DNA of 64,000 bases, taken from an uncultured Oscillibacter sp. (GTDB lineage Bacteria > Bacillota > Clostridia > Oscillospirales > Oscillospiraceae). The stretch covers positions 77,867 through 141,866 of the forward strand of contig UQVS01000003.1 in NCBI GenBank assembly GCA_900544615.1. The letters run 5' to 3'. The position numbers and the translations under genes are program-made. Within the stretch, counting starts at the first letter, position 1. The number at the start of each line of letters is the position of its first letter. Shown piece by piece: positions 7,921-17,835 of this stretch. The notes under the pieces are model-generated. The model worked only from the letters and a program-made list of their open reading frames with translations, made no database searches and was not told the origin of the DNA.

Positions 7921-9168
7921 ATGATCATTCATGATACCATGCAGTATCTTTCGCAGCTGGACCCGGAGGTAGGTGCGTCGATTCAGGAAGAATTCGCCCG
8001 CCAGAAGCGCAATATTGAGCTGATTGCTTCGGAAAACATTGTCAGTCCCGCGGTCATGCTGGCGATGGGTACCTGCCTTACCAATAAGTATGCCGAGGGC
8101 TATCCCGGCCACCGCTACTACGGCGGCTGCTATGCGGTGGACGTGACGGAGGAGTTGGCGCGGCAGCGAGCCTGTCAGCTGTTCGGCTGCAACTATGCCA
8201 ACGTCCAGCCCCATTCCGGTGCCAACGCCAATCTGGCGGCATTCTTCGCTCTGGCGCAGCCCGGCGATACTATTCTTGGCATGAATCTGGCCCACGGCGG
8301 CCACCTGAGCCACGGCAGCCCCGTAAATATCTCCGGAAAATATTTCCATGTCGTGCCCTATGGTCTGGGGGAGAACGAGACCATCGACTACGACGCCCTG
8401 CTGGAAACCGCCAGAGAGTGCCGTCCCAAAGTCATTATTGCCGGTGCCTCCGCCTATCCCCGGATCATCGACTTTGCCAGATTTCGGGAAGTGGCGGACG
8501 CCGTAGGCGCATACCTCATGGTGGATATGGCCCACATCGCCGGACTGGTGGCGGCTGGGCTTCACCCCTCCCCCATCCCCTATGCCGACGTGGTGACCTC
8601 CACGACGCATAAGACCCTCCGCGGCCCCCGCGGCGGCCTGATTCTCTGCAATGACGAGGCCATTTACAAGAAAATCAACTCCGCCGTTTTCCCCGGCACT
8701 CAGGGCGGCCCGCTGGAGCACATCATCGCCGCCAAGGCGGTCTGCTTTGGCGAAGCGCTGAAGCCGGAATTCAAGGCCTACGCCGGACAGGTGGTCAAAA
8801 ACGCCGCTGTTCTGGCAGAGGAACTGTCAAAAGAGGGCTTCCGTCTGGTATCCGGCGGAACGGACAACCACCTGTGTCTGGTGGATGTGCGGAACTTCCA
8901 CATCACCGGCAAGGAATTTGAACACCGGCTGGACGAGGTGCAGATCACCGTCAACAAAAACGCCATTCCCAACGACCCTGAAAAGCCCTTTGTCACCAGC
9001 GGCATCCGGGTGGGAACCCCTGCCGTCACCTCCCGCGGCTTCAAGGAGCCGGAAATGGTACAGATTGCCCGCTGGATGGGACAGGTCGCCCGCGATTTTG
9101 AGGGCTGCAAGGAACAGGTACGCAGCGAGGTGGACGCTCTCTGCCGCAAGTTTCCCATTTACGAATAA
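7921..9168 (+). CDS. glyA: Serine hydroxymethyltransferase
   Basis: PLP enzyme interconverting serine plus THF with glycine plus 5,10-methylene-THF. 415 residues from ATG 7921, which has AAGGAGG seven bases upstream; an in-frame ATG 45 bases earlier lies within the operator palindrome and lacks a ribosome site. The PLP lysine is K231 in [13 protein letters not shown]. The folate/substrate region [15 protein letters not shown] and VDMAHIAGL are intact. It is followed by a strong terminator. Length and motifs are standard. Confidence 0.97.
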   Translation: MIIHDTMQYLSQLDPEVGASIQEEFARQKRNIELIASENIVSPAVMLAMGTCLTNKYAEGYPGHRYYGGCYAVDVTEELARQRACQLFGCNYANVQPHSGANANLAAFFALAQPGDTILGMNLAHGGHLSHGSPVNISGKYFHVVPYGLGENETIDYDALLETARECRPKVIIAGASAYPRIIDFARFREVADAVGAYLMVDMAHIAGLVAAGLHPSPIPYADVVTSTTHKTLRGPRGGLILCNDEAIYKKINSAVFPGTQGGPLEHIIAAKAVCFGEALKPEFKAYAGQVVKNAAVLAEELSKEGFRLVSGGTDNHLCLVDVRNFHITGKEFEHRLDEVQITVNKNAIPNDPEKPFVTSGIRVGTPAVTSRGFKEPEMVQIARWMGQVARDFEGCKEQVRSEVDALCRKFPIYE

Positions 9169-9209
9169 GAGCGGATCCGCATTTGCCGAAAGTCCGTCAT
9201 ATAACAGGA

Positions 9210-9246
9210 GGACGCCCTGCCTTACTCTGGCAGGGCGTCCTTTTTG
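9210..9246 (+). terminator. Rho-independent terminator of glyA
   Basis: 12-bp stem GGACGCCCTGCC (9210-9221) with its complement at 9229-9240, a 7-base loop, then TTTTTG. The tail is only on the plus strand, so it serves glyA rather than the convergent minus operon. Confidence 0.88.
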
Positions 9247-9290
9247 CAAAAAGTTCAGTGACGGCCCCAAGCGGCGTTTTTCAAAAGGCT

Positions 9291-10634
9291 CTAATATCCC
9301 CGGTCTTTCAGACCGGCTGCCAGTTGCACATAGAATTCCCGCACGTCAAAGCCAGGAATATTCTCCCGGTTCAGGTCAATGACGTCGCCGTGAGAAATTC
9401 CCCTGCGGCCTGCCGGTTCCAGCAACGTAAAGCGGCTGCCCCATTCGGCGGAGTCAACCGCTACCAGACCGTCGTTGGGGCCGTCGAACCAGTTCACCAG
9501 TCGGTAGGTCATGTTCAGCGGAAAGCGGCCGCTCCTTGCCTTATGGCACACGGACATCACGCTTTCGTACACCACGCCGGGATTATCCGGCGTGATACGG
9601 TTCCGGCTTTCGCAGGCAGAGGCCGTCAGATCCTGCACCGCCGCCATGAAATCCGGCTCCGCATCCCCCAGATGCCGGGCTGCGGCGTTATAGGTATCTG
9701 CGACTCGCCGAACCATGCGGTCCGGCAGATGATTCAGCAGGTATTCTGCAAACACGCACCCGCGATGGGGCGTGTTGATCGTAGTCAGCGTGGCCACACA
9801 GGACGCCATGCCGCAGTGGGCAATGGCTGCGCGGGCATCCAGCCCGCCCTTGGAATGGGCGATGATATTCACCTGTTGGCACCCGGTCTCCTCCATGATC
9901 TGCTGGATCCGTGCAGCCAGTTCCCGGCCGCTGTCCTCCACAGAGGCGGCGGATTGTTGCTGACCGTAAAACACCTGCGCTCCGTTGCGCTTCAGTTCTC
10001 TGGGAATCCGTCCCCAATAGTTGAGGTATTTGAAGTCCCGGAAGAAAACGCCATGTACAAGCAGAATGGGATATCTGGTCTTGCAGATCTCGCTTTCCGC
10101 CCGCACCTCATCCAGTTCCCATTTTTCCGTTTCCAGCTCCGCTTCCCGGCCTGTCAGGCGCATGATCTTCATGAGATACCAGATATTCACACCGGGAATC
10201 CACCACACCAGCGCTGCAAGGATGCGGGTCTTGATCCCCAGCTGTACGGATGTCAGGTAAACACGGATCATGCCGTTCCAGAAAACGATTCCCTCCGCCA
10301 GCACGCACCAGAGGATGCTGGCCGCAGCTGCCAGCACAGCCTTGCCGCCAAACATCTCGTTCTCAGTTCCCTGCATCCAGAGGGCGCACTGCAAAATCAC
10401 GCTGGCTGCGGCAGATACCAGAAACTGCCCCAGCAGTGCGCTGCCGGTTTCCAGCTGCCGCAGGCGGCGGGTCGGCCCGCAGGAGCGAATGGGCCGGATA
10501 TTGACAAGGAGAAACGCCGCCATCGCCAGCAGGGTGACGAAATTGACCGCCTGCCTCGTGCCAAGCATCCCAGACAGCACCAGGGGGTTCGCCGCCGCCA
10601 GGATTACCAGAACAGAAAGGATCTGTCGGATCAC
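9291..10634 (-). CDS. Membrane-anchored alpha/beta-hydrolase (triacylglycerol-lipase-like)
   Basis: 447 residues. The N-terminal third is hydrophobic with several predicted membrane segments (about 1-20, 30-50, 65-85, 95-120 and a WWIPGVNIWYLM stretch). The rest is a lipase-like hydrolase: YPILLVHGVFF (oxyanion region), nucleophile motif AHSKGG, then INTPHRG, and a late ISHGDVIDL with the likely catalytic His. The start is GTG 10634, whose bases overlap the upstream gene's TGA (GTGA), so it is coupled to the EFR1 gene. The substrate is unknown; an ester or lipid is expected from the fold. Confidence 0.78.
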   Translation of the reverse strand: MIRQILSVLVILAAANPLVLSGMLGTRQAVNFVTLLAMAAFLLVNIRPIRSCGPTRRLRQLETGSALLGQFLVSAAASVILQCALWMQGTENEMFGGKAVLAAAASILWCVLAEGIVFWNGMIRVYLTSVQLGIKTRILAALVWWIPGVNIWYLMKIMRLTGREAELETEKWELDEVRAESEICKTRYPILLVHGVFFRDFKYLNYWGRIPRELKRNGAQVFYGQQQSAASVEDSGRELAARIQQIMEETGCQQVNIIAHSKGGLDARAAIAHCGMASCVATLTTINTPHRGCVFAEYLLNHLPDRMVRRVADTYNAAARHLGDAEPDFMAAVQDLTASACESRNRITPDNPGVVYESVMSVCHKARSGRFPLNMTYRLVNWFDGPNDGLVAVDSAEWGSRFTLLEPAGRRGISHGDVIDLNRENIPGFDVREFYVQLAAGLKDRGY

Positions 10635-11452
10635 AGGAATGCCTCGTTCTTTTTTGGCTCGGTAAAATTCTGCTCCAGCATGGCAACGTGAGACAGGAAC
10701 GCCGCATCCTCGAAATATTTGGCGTGTCGCGTACACTTCCGCACGCAGGCCTGGCACTTGATGCAGGTGCCGGGAACGCTGCACACGTCCTTGGGATCAA
10801 TGGCCCCCATGGGGCATACTCTGGCGCAGGCACCGCAGTTCGTGCATCTGGAAAGATCGGTCAATGGCTTGGCTTTCAGGAATTTGGCAGGCTGTCCGTC
10901 CGTTCCCTTGGGGGTATAATAGGGGGCGGTTGCATCGCCGGGAACGGCAATCGGGGCCGGAATATCTGTCAAGTGATTTACCTTGTCGCAGATTGCTGCG
11001 GCAAAGTTTTTCAGTTCCTGCCGGTCATTCCAGTCAGGCCGTCCCTCTGCCAGCCTGTCTGTAAAGGCATGGCGGCCCACAAAGGCCCCGCCTGCCGCCG
11101 TATGGAATCCGTCTGCTTCCAGCACCGCGCACAGCTCCGCCAGAGAATTGTCATAAGACCGGTTTCCAAAGGTCACAACTGCCGCGGCCAGAGCGCCGTT
11201 TCCGTGGAGCTTTCCCTGAAAGTCCGGCAGGATTTTATTCGGTAGCTTTCCCGCATAGGTCGGCGCGCCCACCATCACAAAGTCGGTGTCCTGAAAGGCA
11301 TATTCCTTTTCTCGTTCTGCCGGACGGGTAAAGGAAAATCTCTCCAGCGGGACGCCCCATGCTTCCGCCAGCGTTTCCCCGATGATGCCCACTGTCTTTT
11401 CCGTGTTGCCGGTGGCGCTGAAATACAAAATGCAGACCCGTTTGATTTCCAT
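10631..11452 (-). CDS. EFR1-type flavodoxin-ferredoxin protein
   Basis: Predicted electron-transfer protein of 273 residues. Residues 1-165 form a flavodoxin domain with the FMN phosphate loop SATGNTEKT (12-20) and GAPTYAGKLP (62-71). Residues 200-240 carry two [4Fe-4S] ferredoxin motifs: Cys 203/206/209/213 and Cys 230/233/236/240. GGAGAG precedes the ATG. It overlaps the downstream hydrolase by four bases. A terminator lies just upstream, so its promoter must be close or read-through occurs. The physiological partner is not identified. Confidence 0.9.
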   Translation of the reverse strand: MEIKRVCILYFSATGNTEKTVGIIGETLAEAWGVPLERFSFTRPAEREKEYAFQDTDFVMVGAPTYAGKLPNKILPDFQGKLHGNGALAAAVVTFGNRSYDNSLAELCAVLEADGFHTAAGGAFVGRHAFTDRLAEGRPDWNDRQELKNFAAAICDKVNHLTDIPAPIAVPGDATAPYYTPKGTDGQPAKFLKAKPLTDLSRCTNCGACARVCPMGAIDPKDVCSVPGTCIKCQACVRKCTRHAKYFEDAAFLSHVAMLEQNFTEPKKNEAFL

Positions 11453-11472
11453 AGGTTCCTCTCTCCTTTTTT

Positions 11473-11503
11473 AAAAAACAGGCACCCGCCGGGGTGCCTG
11501 TTT
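11473..11503 (-). terminator. Terminator after the clpE - small Cys-protein pair
   Basis: 12-bp stem (11476-11487 with 11492-11503), followed on the minus strand by a T-run (complement of AAAAAA at 11473-11478). It separates the 70-residue gene from the EFR1 gene. Confidence 0.8.
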
Positions 11504-11531
11504 CCTTTTCACATATGCCCTGTCCCCTCTG

Positions 11532-11744
11532 TTATAGGGAAAAATCCTCTTCCTTCAGCTTGGCGGTGTCCAGCGACGCCGGACGGGGCGGCACCCGCTT
11601 CAGGGGATCGTATTTGAATCCCCGGCAGTGGTGCTCCATGGGAACAACGCCGTGCTTCACGCACATGACGTCCGTCTCGCTGATCTGCTGGCCCCGCTGA
11701 CAGTAAGCGCAGCGGGGATCGATATTCTTTCGGAACAGCTTCAC
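11532..11744 (-). CDS. Conserved small Cys-rich protein (70 residues)
   Basis: Small protein with a CAYC pair near residues 12-15, another Cys at CVKHG, and one in HHCRGFKYDPLKR: four cysteines suited to binding one zinc. No enzyme family is recognised. Proteins of this pattern recur in clostridial genomes as uncharacterised short ORFs (recollection, not checked). It lies 34 bp downstream of clpE, whose own N-terminus is a Cys4 zinc finger, and is closed by a terminator, so the two are probably co-transcribed. A role in protein quality control would be inference from position only. Confidence 0.75.
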   Translation of the reverse strand: MKLFRKNIDPRCAYCQRGQQISETDVMCVKHGVVPMEHHCRGFKYDPLKRVPPRPASLDTAKLKEEDFSL

Positions 11745-11778
11745 TGTGCTCCTCCCCTTTCACACAACTCCGACCGGT

Positions 11779-14091
11779 TTACAGAGCGTCCAGCCGAATG
11801 GCGCCGTTCTCCGCAGTGGCGTGAATCCGGGACACCGGATGCTCGTAGCTGTCAATGATCTCTGTGGCCATGGGGTCCTCCAGCTCCTTCTGGATGGTAC
11901 GCCGCAGATTCCGGGCGCCATAGGTCATGGAGTAGGATTTCTCCACCAGAAAATCCGTCAGGCTGTCATCGTAGGTAAAGGTGATGCCCTTGTCTCCCAG
12001 CGAAGAGGCCAATTCGTTCAGCATGATCTTCGCAATGGCCTTGAAATTCTCTCTGGACAGACGGTTGAACGTAATCACACCGTCCACACGGTTGATGAAT
12101 TCCGGCCGCAGGAACTGCTGCAAAGCCTTCATGGCCTTGTCGGCGTCCTGCTGGGTCTGGCTGCGGTCAAAGCCCACCGTGCCGCCGTCCTGAGTGCCGC
12201 TACCGGCGTTGGAGGTCATGACGATGATGGTATTTTCAAAGTTGACCCGGCGGCCATGGGAATCGGTGATCTCACCGTCGTCCAGAATCTGGAGCAGCAC
12301 GTTCAGCACGTCCGGGTGCGCCTTTTCAATCTCGTCGAACAGGATCACTGCGTAGGGCTTCCGGCGGACCTTCTCCGTCAGCTGGCCAGCCTCGTCGTAG
12401 CCCACATAGCCCGGCGGGGAACCCACGATCCGGGAAACGGAGTGCTTTTCCATGAACTCCGACATATCCAGACGGATCAGGGCGTCTGGCGTGTTGAACA
12501 GATCCACCGCCAGCTGCTTCACCAGTTCCGTCTTGCCCACACCGGTGGAACCCACGAAAATAAAGCTGACCGGCTTATGCTTGGGTGAAATTCCCACCCG
12601 GTTCCGGCGCACAGCGGCGGACACCGCCGCCACCGCTTCGTCCTGACCGATGATGTGGGACTTCAGGCGCTCTTCCAGATGGCTGAGGCGCTGGAACTCC
12701 TCCTCCCGGATTTTGGAGGCCGGGATTTTGGTCCACAGTTCGATAACATGGGCGATATTTTCCATGGTCAGCTGGGGATTGCCCTTCAGCAGCAGGGTAT
12801 TCAGCTCCGTCTGCCGCTGGAGAATTTTGCTTTTCAGCGTGGCGATCTGCTCATAATCCGGCTCTACGCCCTCCTGAGCGCCCTGCTCCTCCAGCATGGA
12901 ACGCTCTTTTTCAAAGTCCTCGATCTCCCGCTGAAGCTGCATCCGCCGGGAGATATCCGGATCCTTCAGGTTCAGGTCGGAGCAGGCCTCGTCGATGAGG
13001 TCGATGGCCTTGTCCGGCAGGAAACGGTCTGTGATGTACCGCTCGCTCAGAAGCACAGCCTGCCGCAGAATACCATCGGAAATCTTGACTCCGTGATAGG
13101 CTTCATAGTTGGGGGCCAGACCCTTGAGAATTTTGATGGAATCCTCAATGGACGGTTCGTTCACCGTCACCGGCTGGAAGCGGCGCTCCAGTGCGCTGTC
13201 CTTTTCGATGGATTTCCGATATTCGTTGAACGTGGTCGCGCCGATGACCTGAATTTCGCCGCGGCTGAGGGCGGGTTTCAGGATATTGGCGGCATTCATG
13301 CTGCCCTCGGCATCCCCGGCTCCTACGATATTGTGGATCTCATCGATCATCAGGATGATATTGCCCAGCTTCTTCACCTCATCGATCAGGCCCTTCATCC
13401 GCTGCTCGAACTGGCCGCGGAACTGGGTACCGGCTACCAGAGCCGTCAGATCCAGCAAATAGACTTCCTTATCCCGCAGCTTGAAAGGTACATCCCCCGC
13501 CACGATCCGCTGGGCAAGGCCTTCCGCGATGGCGGTCTTGCCCACGCCCGGTTCGCCGATGAGGCAGGGATTGTTCTTCTGGCGGCGGTTCAGGATCTGG
13601 ATGACCCGCTCGATCTCCTCTGCACGACCGATCACCGGGTCCAGCTTGCCCTCCTTGGCCTTACGGTTCAGAGAGATGCAGTAACCCTCCAGAAACTTCC
13701 GCTTCCCGTTGGGCTTGCCCTCTTTCTTTTCCCGGCGTTCACCCTCACCGGCAGGGGCGTCCTCCTTGGAGGCAGGCTCTCCGCTGTTGTTGAACAGGCG
13801 GTTCAGGAACGGGAAGGTCGCCGTCTTGCCGGCCTCCTCATCGTCCTCTCCGCCGGGCAGATCCTCCACATTTTCAATGGAGTCCATGGCCTGCATCATC
13901 TCATTATTCAGGTTATCCAGATCCTCGTCCGTGATGCCCATGCGCTGCATCATGTCGTTCACCTGCGGAAGCCCAAGGCTCTTGGCGCATTTCAGGCACA
14001 AACCCTCGTTGATGGTCTTGTCCCCCTCCATGCGGGTGATGAAAACCGTGGCAATGTTCTTTTTACATCTGGAACAAAGTGTTGGCTGCAT
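11779..14091 (-). CDS. clpE: ATP-dependent Clp protease ATP-binding subunit, ClpE type
   Basis: AAA+ unfoldase that feeds substrates to ClpP. 770 residues. An N-terminal Cys4 zinc finger (Cys 6, 9, 32, 35) replaces the Clp_N repeats, which is the ClpE arrangement. Two AAA modules follow: GEPGVGKT with [12 protein letters not shown], and GSTGVGKT with [12 protein letters not shown], separated by a coiled region rich in Glu/Gln (about 395-445). [15 protein letters not shown] and NPPGYVGY-type [11 protein letters not shown] pore/D2 motifs are present. No clear CtsR operator was seen in the 42-bp gap upstream. The symbol is given by domain layout; ClpC-like naming is the alternative. Confidence 0.9.
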   Translation of the reverse strand: MQPTLCSRCKKNIATVFITRMEGDKTINEGLCLKCAKSLGLPQVNDMMQRMGITDEDLDNLNNEMMQAMDSIENVEDLPGGEDDEEAGKTATFPFLNRLFNNSGEPASKEDAPAGEGERREKKEGKPNGKRKFLEGYCISLNRKAKEGKLDPVIGRAEEIERVIQILNRRQKNNPCLIGEPGVGKTAIAEGLAQRIVAGDVPFKLRDKEVYLLDLTALVAGTQFRGQFEQRMKGLIDEVKKLGNIILMIDEIHNIVGAGDAEGSMNAANILKPALSRGEIQVIGATTFNEYRKSIEKDSALERRFQPVTVNEPSIEDSIKILKGLAPNYEAYHGVKISDGILRQAVLLSERYITDRFLPDKAIDLIDEACSDLNLKDPDISRRMQLQREIEDFEKERSMLEEQGAQEGVEPDYEQIATLKSKILQRQTELNTLLLKGNPQLTMENIAHVIELWTKIPASKIREEEFQRLSHLEERLKSHIIGQDEAVAAVSAAVRRNRVGISPKHKPVSFIFVGSTGVGKTELVKQLAVDLFNTPDALIRLDMSEFMEKHSVSRIVGSPPGYVGYDEAGQLTEKVRRKPYAVILFDEIEKAHPDVLNVLLQILDDGEITDSHGRRVNFENTIIVMTSNAGSGTQDGGTVGFDRSQTQQDADKAMKALQQFLRPEFINRVDGVITFNRLSRENFKAIAKIMLNELASSLGDKGITFTYDDSLTDFLVEKSYSMTYGARNLRRTIQKELEDPMATEIIDSYEHPVSRIHATAENGAIRLDAL

Positions 14092-14133
14092 AATTACCTC
14101 CGTATCCCCCGGTTTGCTGAACGAGGGAAGTGT

Positions 14134-14820
14134 TTATAGGGACGACAGCAGGCTCAAAGGCCCTACCGCCGTGAAAAAGCGAAGCAAGTAAGTGTTTTCC
14201 GTGGGCAGCTCTACGCCGAAATGGGGGATCAGCCAGATCAGCAGCCACACCACGATCATGCCCTCCAGCAGACCCAGCAGTGCGCCGCCCAGCGTGTTCG
14301 CACTGGAAAGAAGCGGCAGCCGCAGCAGCATACTGATCCCCAGAGAAGCGACGTGCAGCACCGCCCCCAGCGCCAGAAACAGCAGCACATACAAAATGGC
14401 ATAGGCGAAGCTCTCCACCAGTTCTCTGGCCACAGCCGCCGCAATAGCTCTGGCTGTGGCGGCGATGGTACTCTCCGCCTGACGCTCCAATGCGCCCCGC
14501 AGATTTTCCATCAGGCCCGTGCGGTTCAGGAGATTCCGCAGGGAATCCGGCAGAAGCTCCTCCAGCGTTCTTCCCTGCTCCTGCGTCCGATCCTCCAGCG
14601 TTTTTTCCACCTTCGCGGCGATCTTTTCCTCAATTTTCGGGGTTGCCCAATCCGCTACCGGCTGTGTCAGGGCCTTCGCCCCCAGATTGGCTCCAATGAT
14701 GGTCAGGATCAACACGATCACGCCTGAGAGAGACAAAAACAGCCCCCGCCAGCTGCTCCGCAGGATCGCGGTCAGCAGAATGGCCGCGATCAGCACGTCC
14801 AATATTATAGCAGGTGTCAT
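14134..14820 (-). CDS. CvpA family membrane protein
   Basis: 228 residues. An N-terminal pair of membrane segments (IILDVLIAAILLTAILRS, then GLFLSLSGVIVLILTIIG) with the family GxxR/K pattern is followed by a soluble, helical insert (about 60-125). Two further membrane segments are AILYVLLFLALGAVL and LLGLLEGMIVVWLLIWLI. CvpA proteins have been linked to colicin V export in E. coli and to envelope homeostasis; the role here is unknown. An AAAGG ribosome site precedes the ATG. It lies in the long minus-strand block between the beta-propeller protein and clpE. Confidence 0.82.
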   Translation of the reverse strand: MTPAIILDVLIAAILLTAILRSSWRGLFLSLSGVIVLILTIIGANLGAKALTQPVADWATPKIEEKIAAKVEKTLEDRTQEQGRTLEELLPDSLRNLLNRTGLMENLRGALERQAESTIAATARAIAAAVARELVESFAYAILYVLLFLALGAVLHVASLGISMLLRLPLLSSANTLGGALLGLLEGMIVVWLLIWLIPHFGVELPTENTYLLRFFTAVGPLSLLSSL

Positions 14821-14880
14821 GGGTCTTGCCTACCTTTCTGCATGAAAACAAATTGTAAACTCCACTGTAATTTCTGCCGC

Positions 14881-16080
14881 TTATGGCAAAAAGAGCTGGG
14901 CGGAGTCCGAAGCGATCATCAGAACAGAGCCGTCCGTCCGGGTCAAAACCTCGCGGGTATGCTCCGGGCCGTGGAGGGTCGCATAAATCTCCAGATCCGA
15001 ATTATAGACCACCAGACGATCCTCATACAACACGGAGAGATACCGCCCATTGGCGGAGAGAGAACGCACTTCTTCGGAAATATCCAGACTGGCAATCTCC
15101 GCGCCCTCGTCATCCACCGTGACCAGACGGCCTACGCTGCCGGACTGATACCGGTTCAGCAGCAGGGCGGTAAAGCCATCCCCGCCCAGATCGTATTCCC
15201 GGAGATACTCCCCATCGTAGGAATACGTCCCCGTCAGCTTTCCGTTGGCTCTGCCGGACGCAAAACAGGTATCCGTCACCGTCAGGATGCTGCTGCCGTG
15301 ACAGCCCATCGCCGTCACCAGACCATCCGGCACCACATAATCTGCCGTAACCTCCGCCTCGCCGGGCCGGGTCAGGTCATAAAACGACACATCACTGACA
15401 AAAGTTCCGTCCTCCTGTCCCATCAGCACCACTGACAGAGACTTTCCATCCTCTGTAACGCAGGCATCCGCTACAAAGCGGCGGTGGGCGTTGACCTCTG
15501 CCAACGCGCTGCCGTCAGCCGTGTACACATCGACCCGTCCCTTGGTGCCGCTGACCTGAGAGGTAACTGCCAGCATTCCGCTGCTGTTGAGACTGGCGGA
15601 GACGATGGGGCCTTCCGCAGTCAGCTCCATCTGCTCGCCATTTTCATCCAGCACATACACCGCCGTGCCGCCCACATCATAGGCCGCTATTTTCCCGCCG
15701 CCCTGAACCAGTGCGGGCGCGGTCATCTGCACATTGGCGCTCCAGATCTCACTTCCATCCGCTCCCAGCATCCGCAGCGCCGTATCGGACAGGATGACCA
15801 GACATCCGTCCCCCATCTCTGCGAAACGGTTGCTGTTGTCCGTGTCAAACTGGTAGACGGTCTTTTCACTGCTGACTGCACTGCTGCCGTAAGCAAAGTA
15901 CCGGTGCAGCGCGTCAAAGCCGGTGCCGTCCCGCCAAGCCGCCGCCAGAACGATGCCCAGCACCACGATCAGCACCAGCAGAAAAATCAGAAAATTCCGC
16001 AGCAGATGCCGTCTCTTTTTCGGCTCCGCCCGGTCTCCGTCATCGTCATTCCAAATGTCTTTTGTCGTATTTTCAGCCAT
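14881..16080 (-). CDS. DUF5711-type membrane-anchored beta-propeller protein
   Basis: 399 residues from ATG 16080 (MAENTTKDIW); an ATG six codons earlier (16098) is also possible, and both overlap the truA 3' end. A short acidic/basic cytoplasmic head is followed by one membrane segment (FLIFLLVLIVVLGIVLAAAW, about 33-52). An extracytoplasmic body of repeated short beta strands follows, with WD/PQQ-like repeat units such as ALRMLGADGSEIWSA, AVYVLDENGEQ and RLVVYNSDLEIYA. This looks like a seven-bladed propeller of the DUF5711 family; function unknown. Translation is probably coupled to truA. Confidence 0.75.
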   Translation of the reverse strand: MAENTTKDIWNDDDGDRAEPKKRRHLLRNFLIFLLVLIVVLGIVLAAAWRDGTGFDALHRYFAYGSSAVSSEKTVYQFDTDNSNRFAEMGDGCLVILSDTALRMLGADGSEIWSANVQMTAPALVQGGGKIAAYDVGGTAVYVLDENGEQMELTAEGPIVSASLNSSGMLAVTSQVSGTKGRVDVYTADGSALAEVNAHRRFVADACVTEDGKSLSVVLMGQEDGTFVSDVSFYDLTRPGEAEVTADYVVPDGLVTAMGCHGSSILTVTDTCFASGRANGKLTGTYSYDGEYLREYDLGGDGFTALLLNRYQSGSVGRLVTVDDEGAEIASLDISEEVRSLSANGRYLSVLYEDRLVVYNSDLEIYATLHGPEHTREVLTRTDGSVLMIASDSAQLFLP

Positions 16081-16828
16081 TGAGCCGCTCATCCTCATAC
16101 CAAAGTCTTGTCAGATACAATCCGCCTGGCGGCACCGTCGGCCCCGCCAGCGTCCGATCCCGGCTTTCCAGAATGGCCGGGATATCCTCCGGCAGAAATT
16201 TGCCCTCCGCAGCGTACAGCACCGTGCCGGTAATCGCCCGCACCATGTTGTACAGGAACCCGTCGGCACAGACCTTCAGCTCCAGCAGCTCGCCGCTGCG
16301 GGTCACGTCGCACCAGTAAACGGTGCGGACGGTGGTTCTGGTCTCCGTTCCCACGCTGCGGACTGCCGCAAAATCATGGGTTCCTACAAACTGATGCGCT
16401 GCCCGGTTCAAAAATTCCTCATCCAGCCGCTTGGGGTAAAAATATGCCCGGTTTACATAAAATGGATTCTTGACCCGCGAATTGTAAATGCGGTAAGTAT
16501 ACTCCTTTTTCAGACAGGAACCGATAGCATTGAAATCCTCCGCCACCTCCAGCGCCTCGCTGACGGCAATATCCTCCGGCGTGTGGGTATTGATGGCAAA
16601 GGGCAGCCGCTCCAACGGGATCCGGCTCTCCGTGCGGAAATTGGCGATGTACCGCTCCGCGTGAACGCCGGCATCCGTGCGGCCGCAGCCGGTGAGATGC
16701 ACCGGCGCACCGGTAATCTTCTCCAACGCCTTTTGCAGCGTCTCACAGACGGTGACGGCGTTTTTCTGCACCTGCCAGCCGTGGTAGGCCGTTCCATTAT
16801 ACATCAGTTTCAGTGCGATATTACGCAT
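16073..16828 (-). CDS. truA: tRNA pseudouridine(38-40) synthase TruA
   Basis: Isomerises uridines 38-40 of the tRNA anticodon stem-loop. 251 residues from ATG 16828, which has AAAGGAG ahead; the longer in-frame ORF upstream is unrelated sequence. The catalytic Asp is in GCGRTDAGVHAE (about 47-58). The later motifs FLNRAAHQFVGTHDF, FLYNMVR and LPPGGLYL-like VPPGGLYLTRLWY are conserved. The stop overlaps the start of the DUF5711 gene. Confidence 0.95.
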   Translation of the reverse strand: MRNIALKLMYNGTAYHGWQVQKNAVTVCETLQKALEKITGAPVHLTGCGRTDAGVHAERYIANFRTESRIPLERLPFAINTHTPEDIAVSEALEVAEDFNAIGSCLKKEYTYRIYNSRVKNPFYVNRAYFYPKRLDEEFLNRAAHQFVGTHDFAAVRSVGTETRTTVRTVYWCDVTRSGELLELKVCADGFLYNMVRAITGTVLYAAEGKFLPEDIPAILESRDRTLAGPTVPPGGLYLTRLWYEDERLNG

Positions 16829-16856
16829 ATTGGCTCCTTTAGCGGCATCAGCCGTG

Positions 16857-17759
16857 TTATTTTTCCCAGAAAACGCGCACGTTGTAATCCGTGTCCGGCC
16901 AGACCTCTTCCACCATTGTCCCATCCTGATCGATCTCATAGGTGCAGACGGTAAAATCATAGGAAAGGCCGAAGGTGTCCCGGCAGAGCAGGTGCAGCTC
17001 CACGGTGTCCTCCGGCTGACAGGAGACCGCGATGCCGCCATTCTCCGAAGCCGGGGTATAGTAGACCACATCGGGATCGCTGCTGACGGTAGACTCCGAA
17101 ATCTTTACCGGAAGGGTCTGGACGGTCTCTCCGTTTTTCAGCACCTGAAAAACAGGGGCGACCACCTCTGTGCCGTACTGCTTTCTGACGCCCAGATCGT
17201 ATTGAAGCTGCAAGCTTCCTCCCCGATAAGTGGGATCGCCATAACCGCTGCCGTCATTCGTCAGGGGCAGCAGCATGGCAAGGTCACTGTAACTGGTGAC
17301 CTCCTCCCGGCTGGTCTGATCGCCGGCGGTGATATTCGCCGCGAAGGACACTTCGCCGGTCTGTTCCACCGGCAAGTTCACCGGGGCGGTGAACACGCCG
17401 CCGTTCCCGGACATAGGCAGCTCCGTGGTCTGGCCGTTCCGGGTCACCGCCAGCGCCACCTCCGTGTCCGCCGTCCAGCGGCGGAGGGTGATGCTCATGT
17501 CGGCTTGCAGCGTATGGCTTTCCGGGTCCAGGCCGGTGGGTTCAAAGGAAAAATCCGACAGATCCTCCGTCTGCTCCCGCTGCTTCGCGGACAGGTTCGT
17601 GATCTGATCCTGCACATCCATCAGCCGCCAGGCAACGCTGTCCAGCTGGTGTTTCAGGTTGTTCTGCGTATCCGCCAGCTCCGTCCGGGTCACAAGCAGG
17701 GCGATCAGCAGCGCCACATTCAGTGCCAGTGAGAGGATCTGAAACCAGTTTTTCTTCAT
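16857..17759 (-). CDS. Membrane-anchored extracytoplasmic protein (paralogue of the gene at 17836)
   Basis: 300 residues from ATG 17759 (AAAGGAG eight bases upstream). One N-terminal membrane segment (ILSLALNVALLIALLV) is followed by a coiled coil (about 25-65, LADTQNNLKHQLDSV...QITNLSAKQREQ) and a beta-rich body with Ig-like strands. It ends in a domain with CRDTFGLSYDFTV. Its order of parts and its C-terminal pattern match the neighbour at 17836-18693, suggesting tandem duplication and strong divergence. No known family was recognised. Likely surface or membrane-proximal; function unknown. Confidence 0.72.
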   Translation of the reverse strand: MKKNWFQILSLALNVALLIALLVTRTELADTQNNLKHQLDSVAWRLMDVQDQITNLSAKQREQTEDLSDFSFEPTGLDPESHTLQADMSITLRRWTADTEVALAVTRNGQTTELPMSGNGGVFTAPVNLPVEQTGEVSFAANITAGDQTSREEVTSYSDLAMLLPLTNDGSGYGDPTYRGGSLQLQYDLGVRKQYGTEVVAPVFQVLKNGETVQTLPVKISESTVSSDPDVVYYTPASENGGIAVSCQPEDTVELHLLCRDTFGLSYDFTVCTYEIDQDGTMVEEVWPDTDYNVRVFWEK

Positions 17760-17835
17760 AAGCCCGCTCCTTTCGCGCAAAGCAGTTTAACTTTACACCA
17801 TTTGGAAATTCTGGGATTTTGTCAAATATATTCTC

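Noticed and set aside
9183..10691. 502-residue open frame on the plus strand
   Set aside because: Antisense to the lipase-like gene, and starts inside the glyA terminator region.
12655..14139. 494-residue open frame on the plus strand
   Set aside because: Exact antisense of clpE; no motif of its own.
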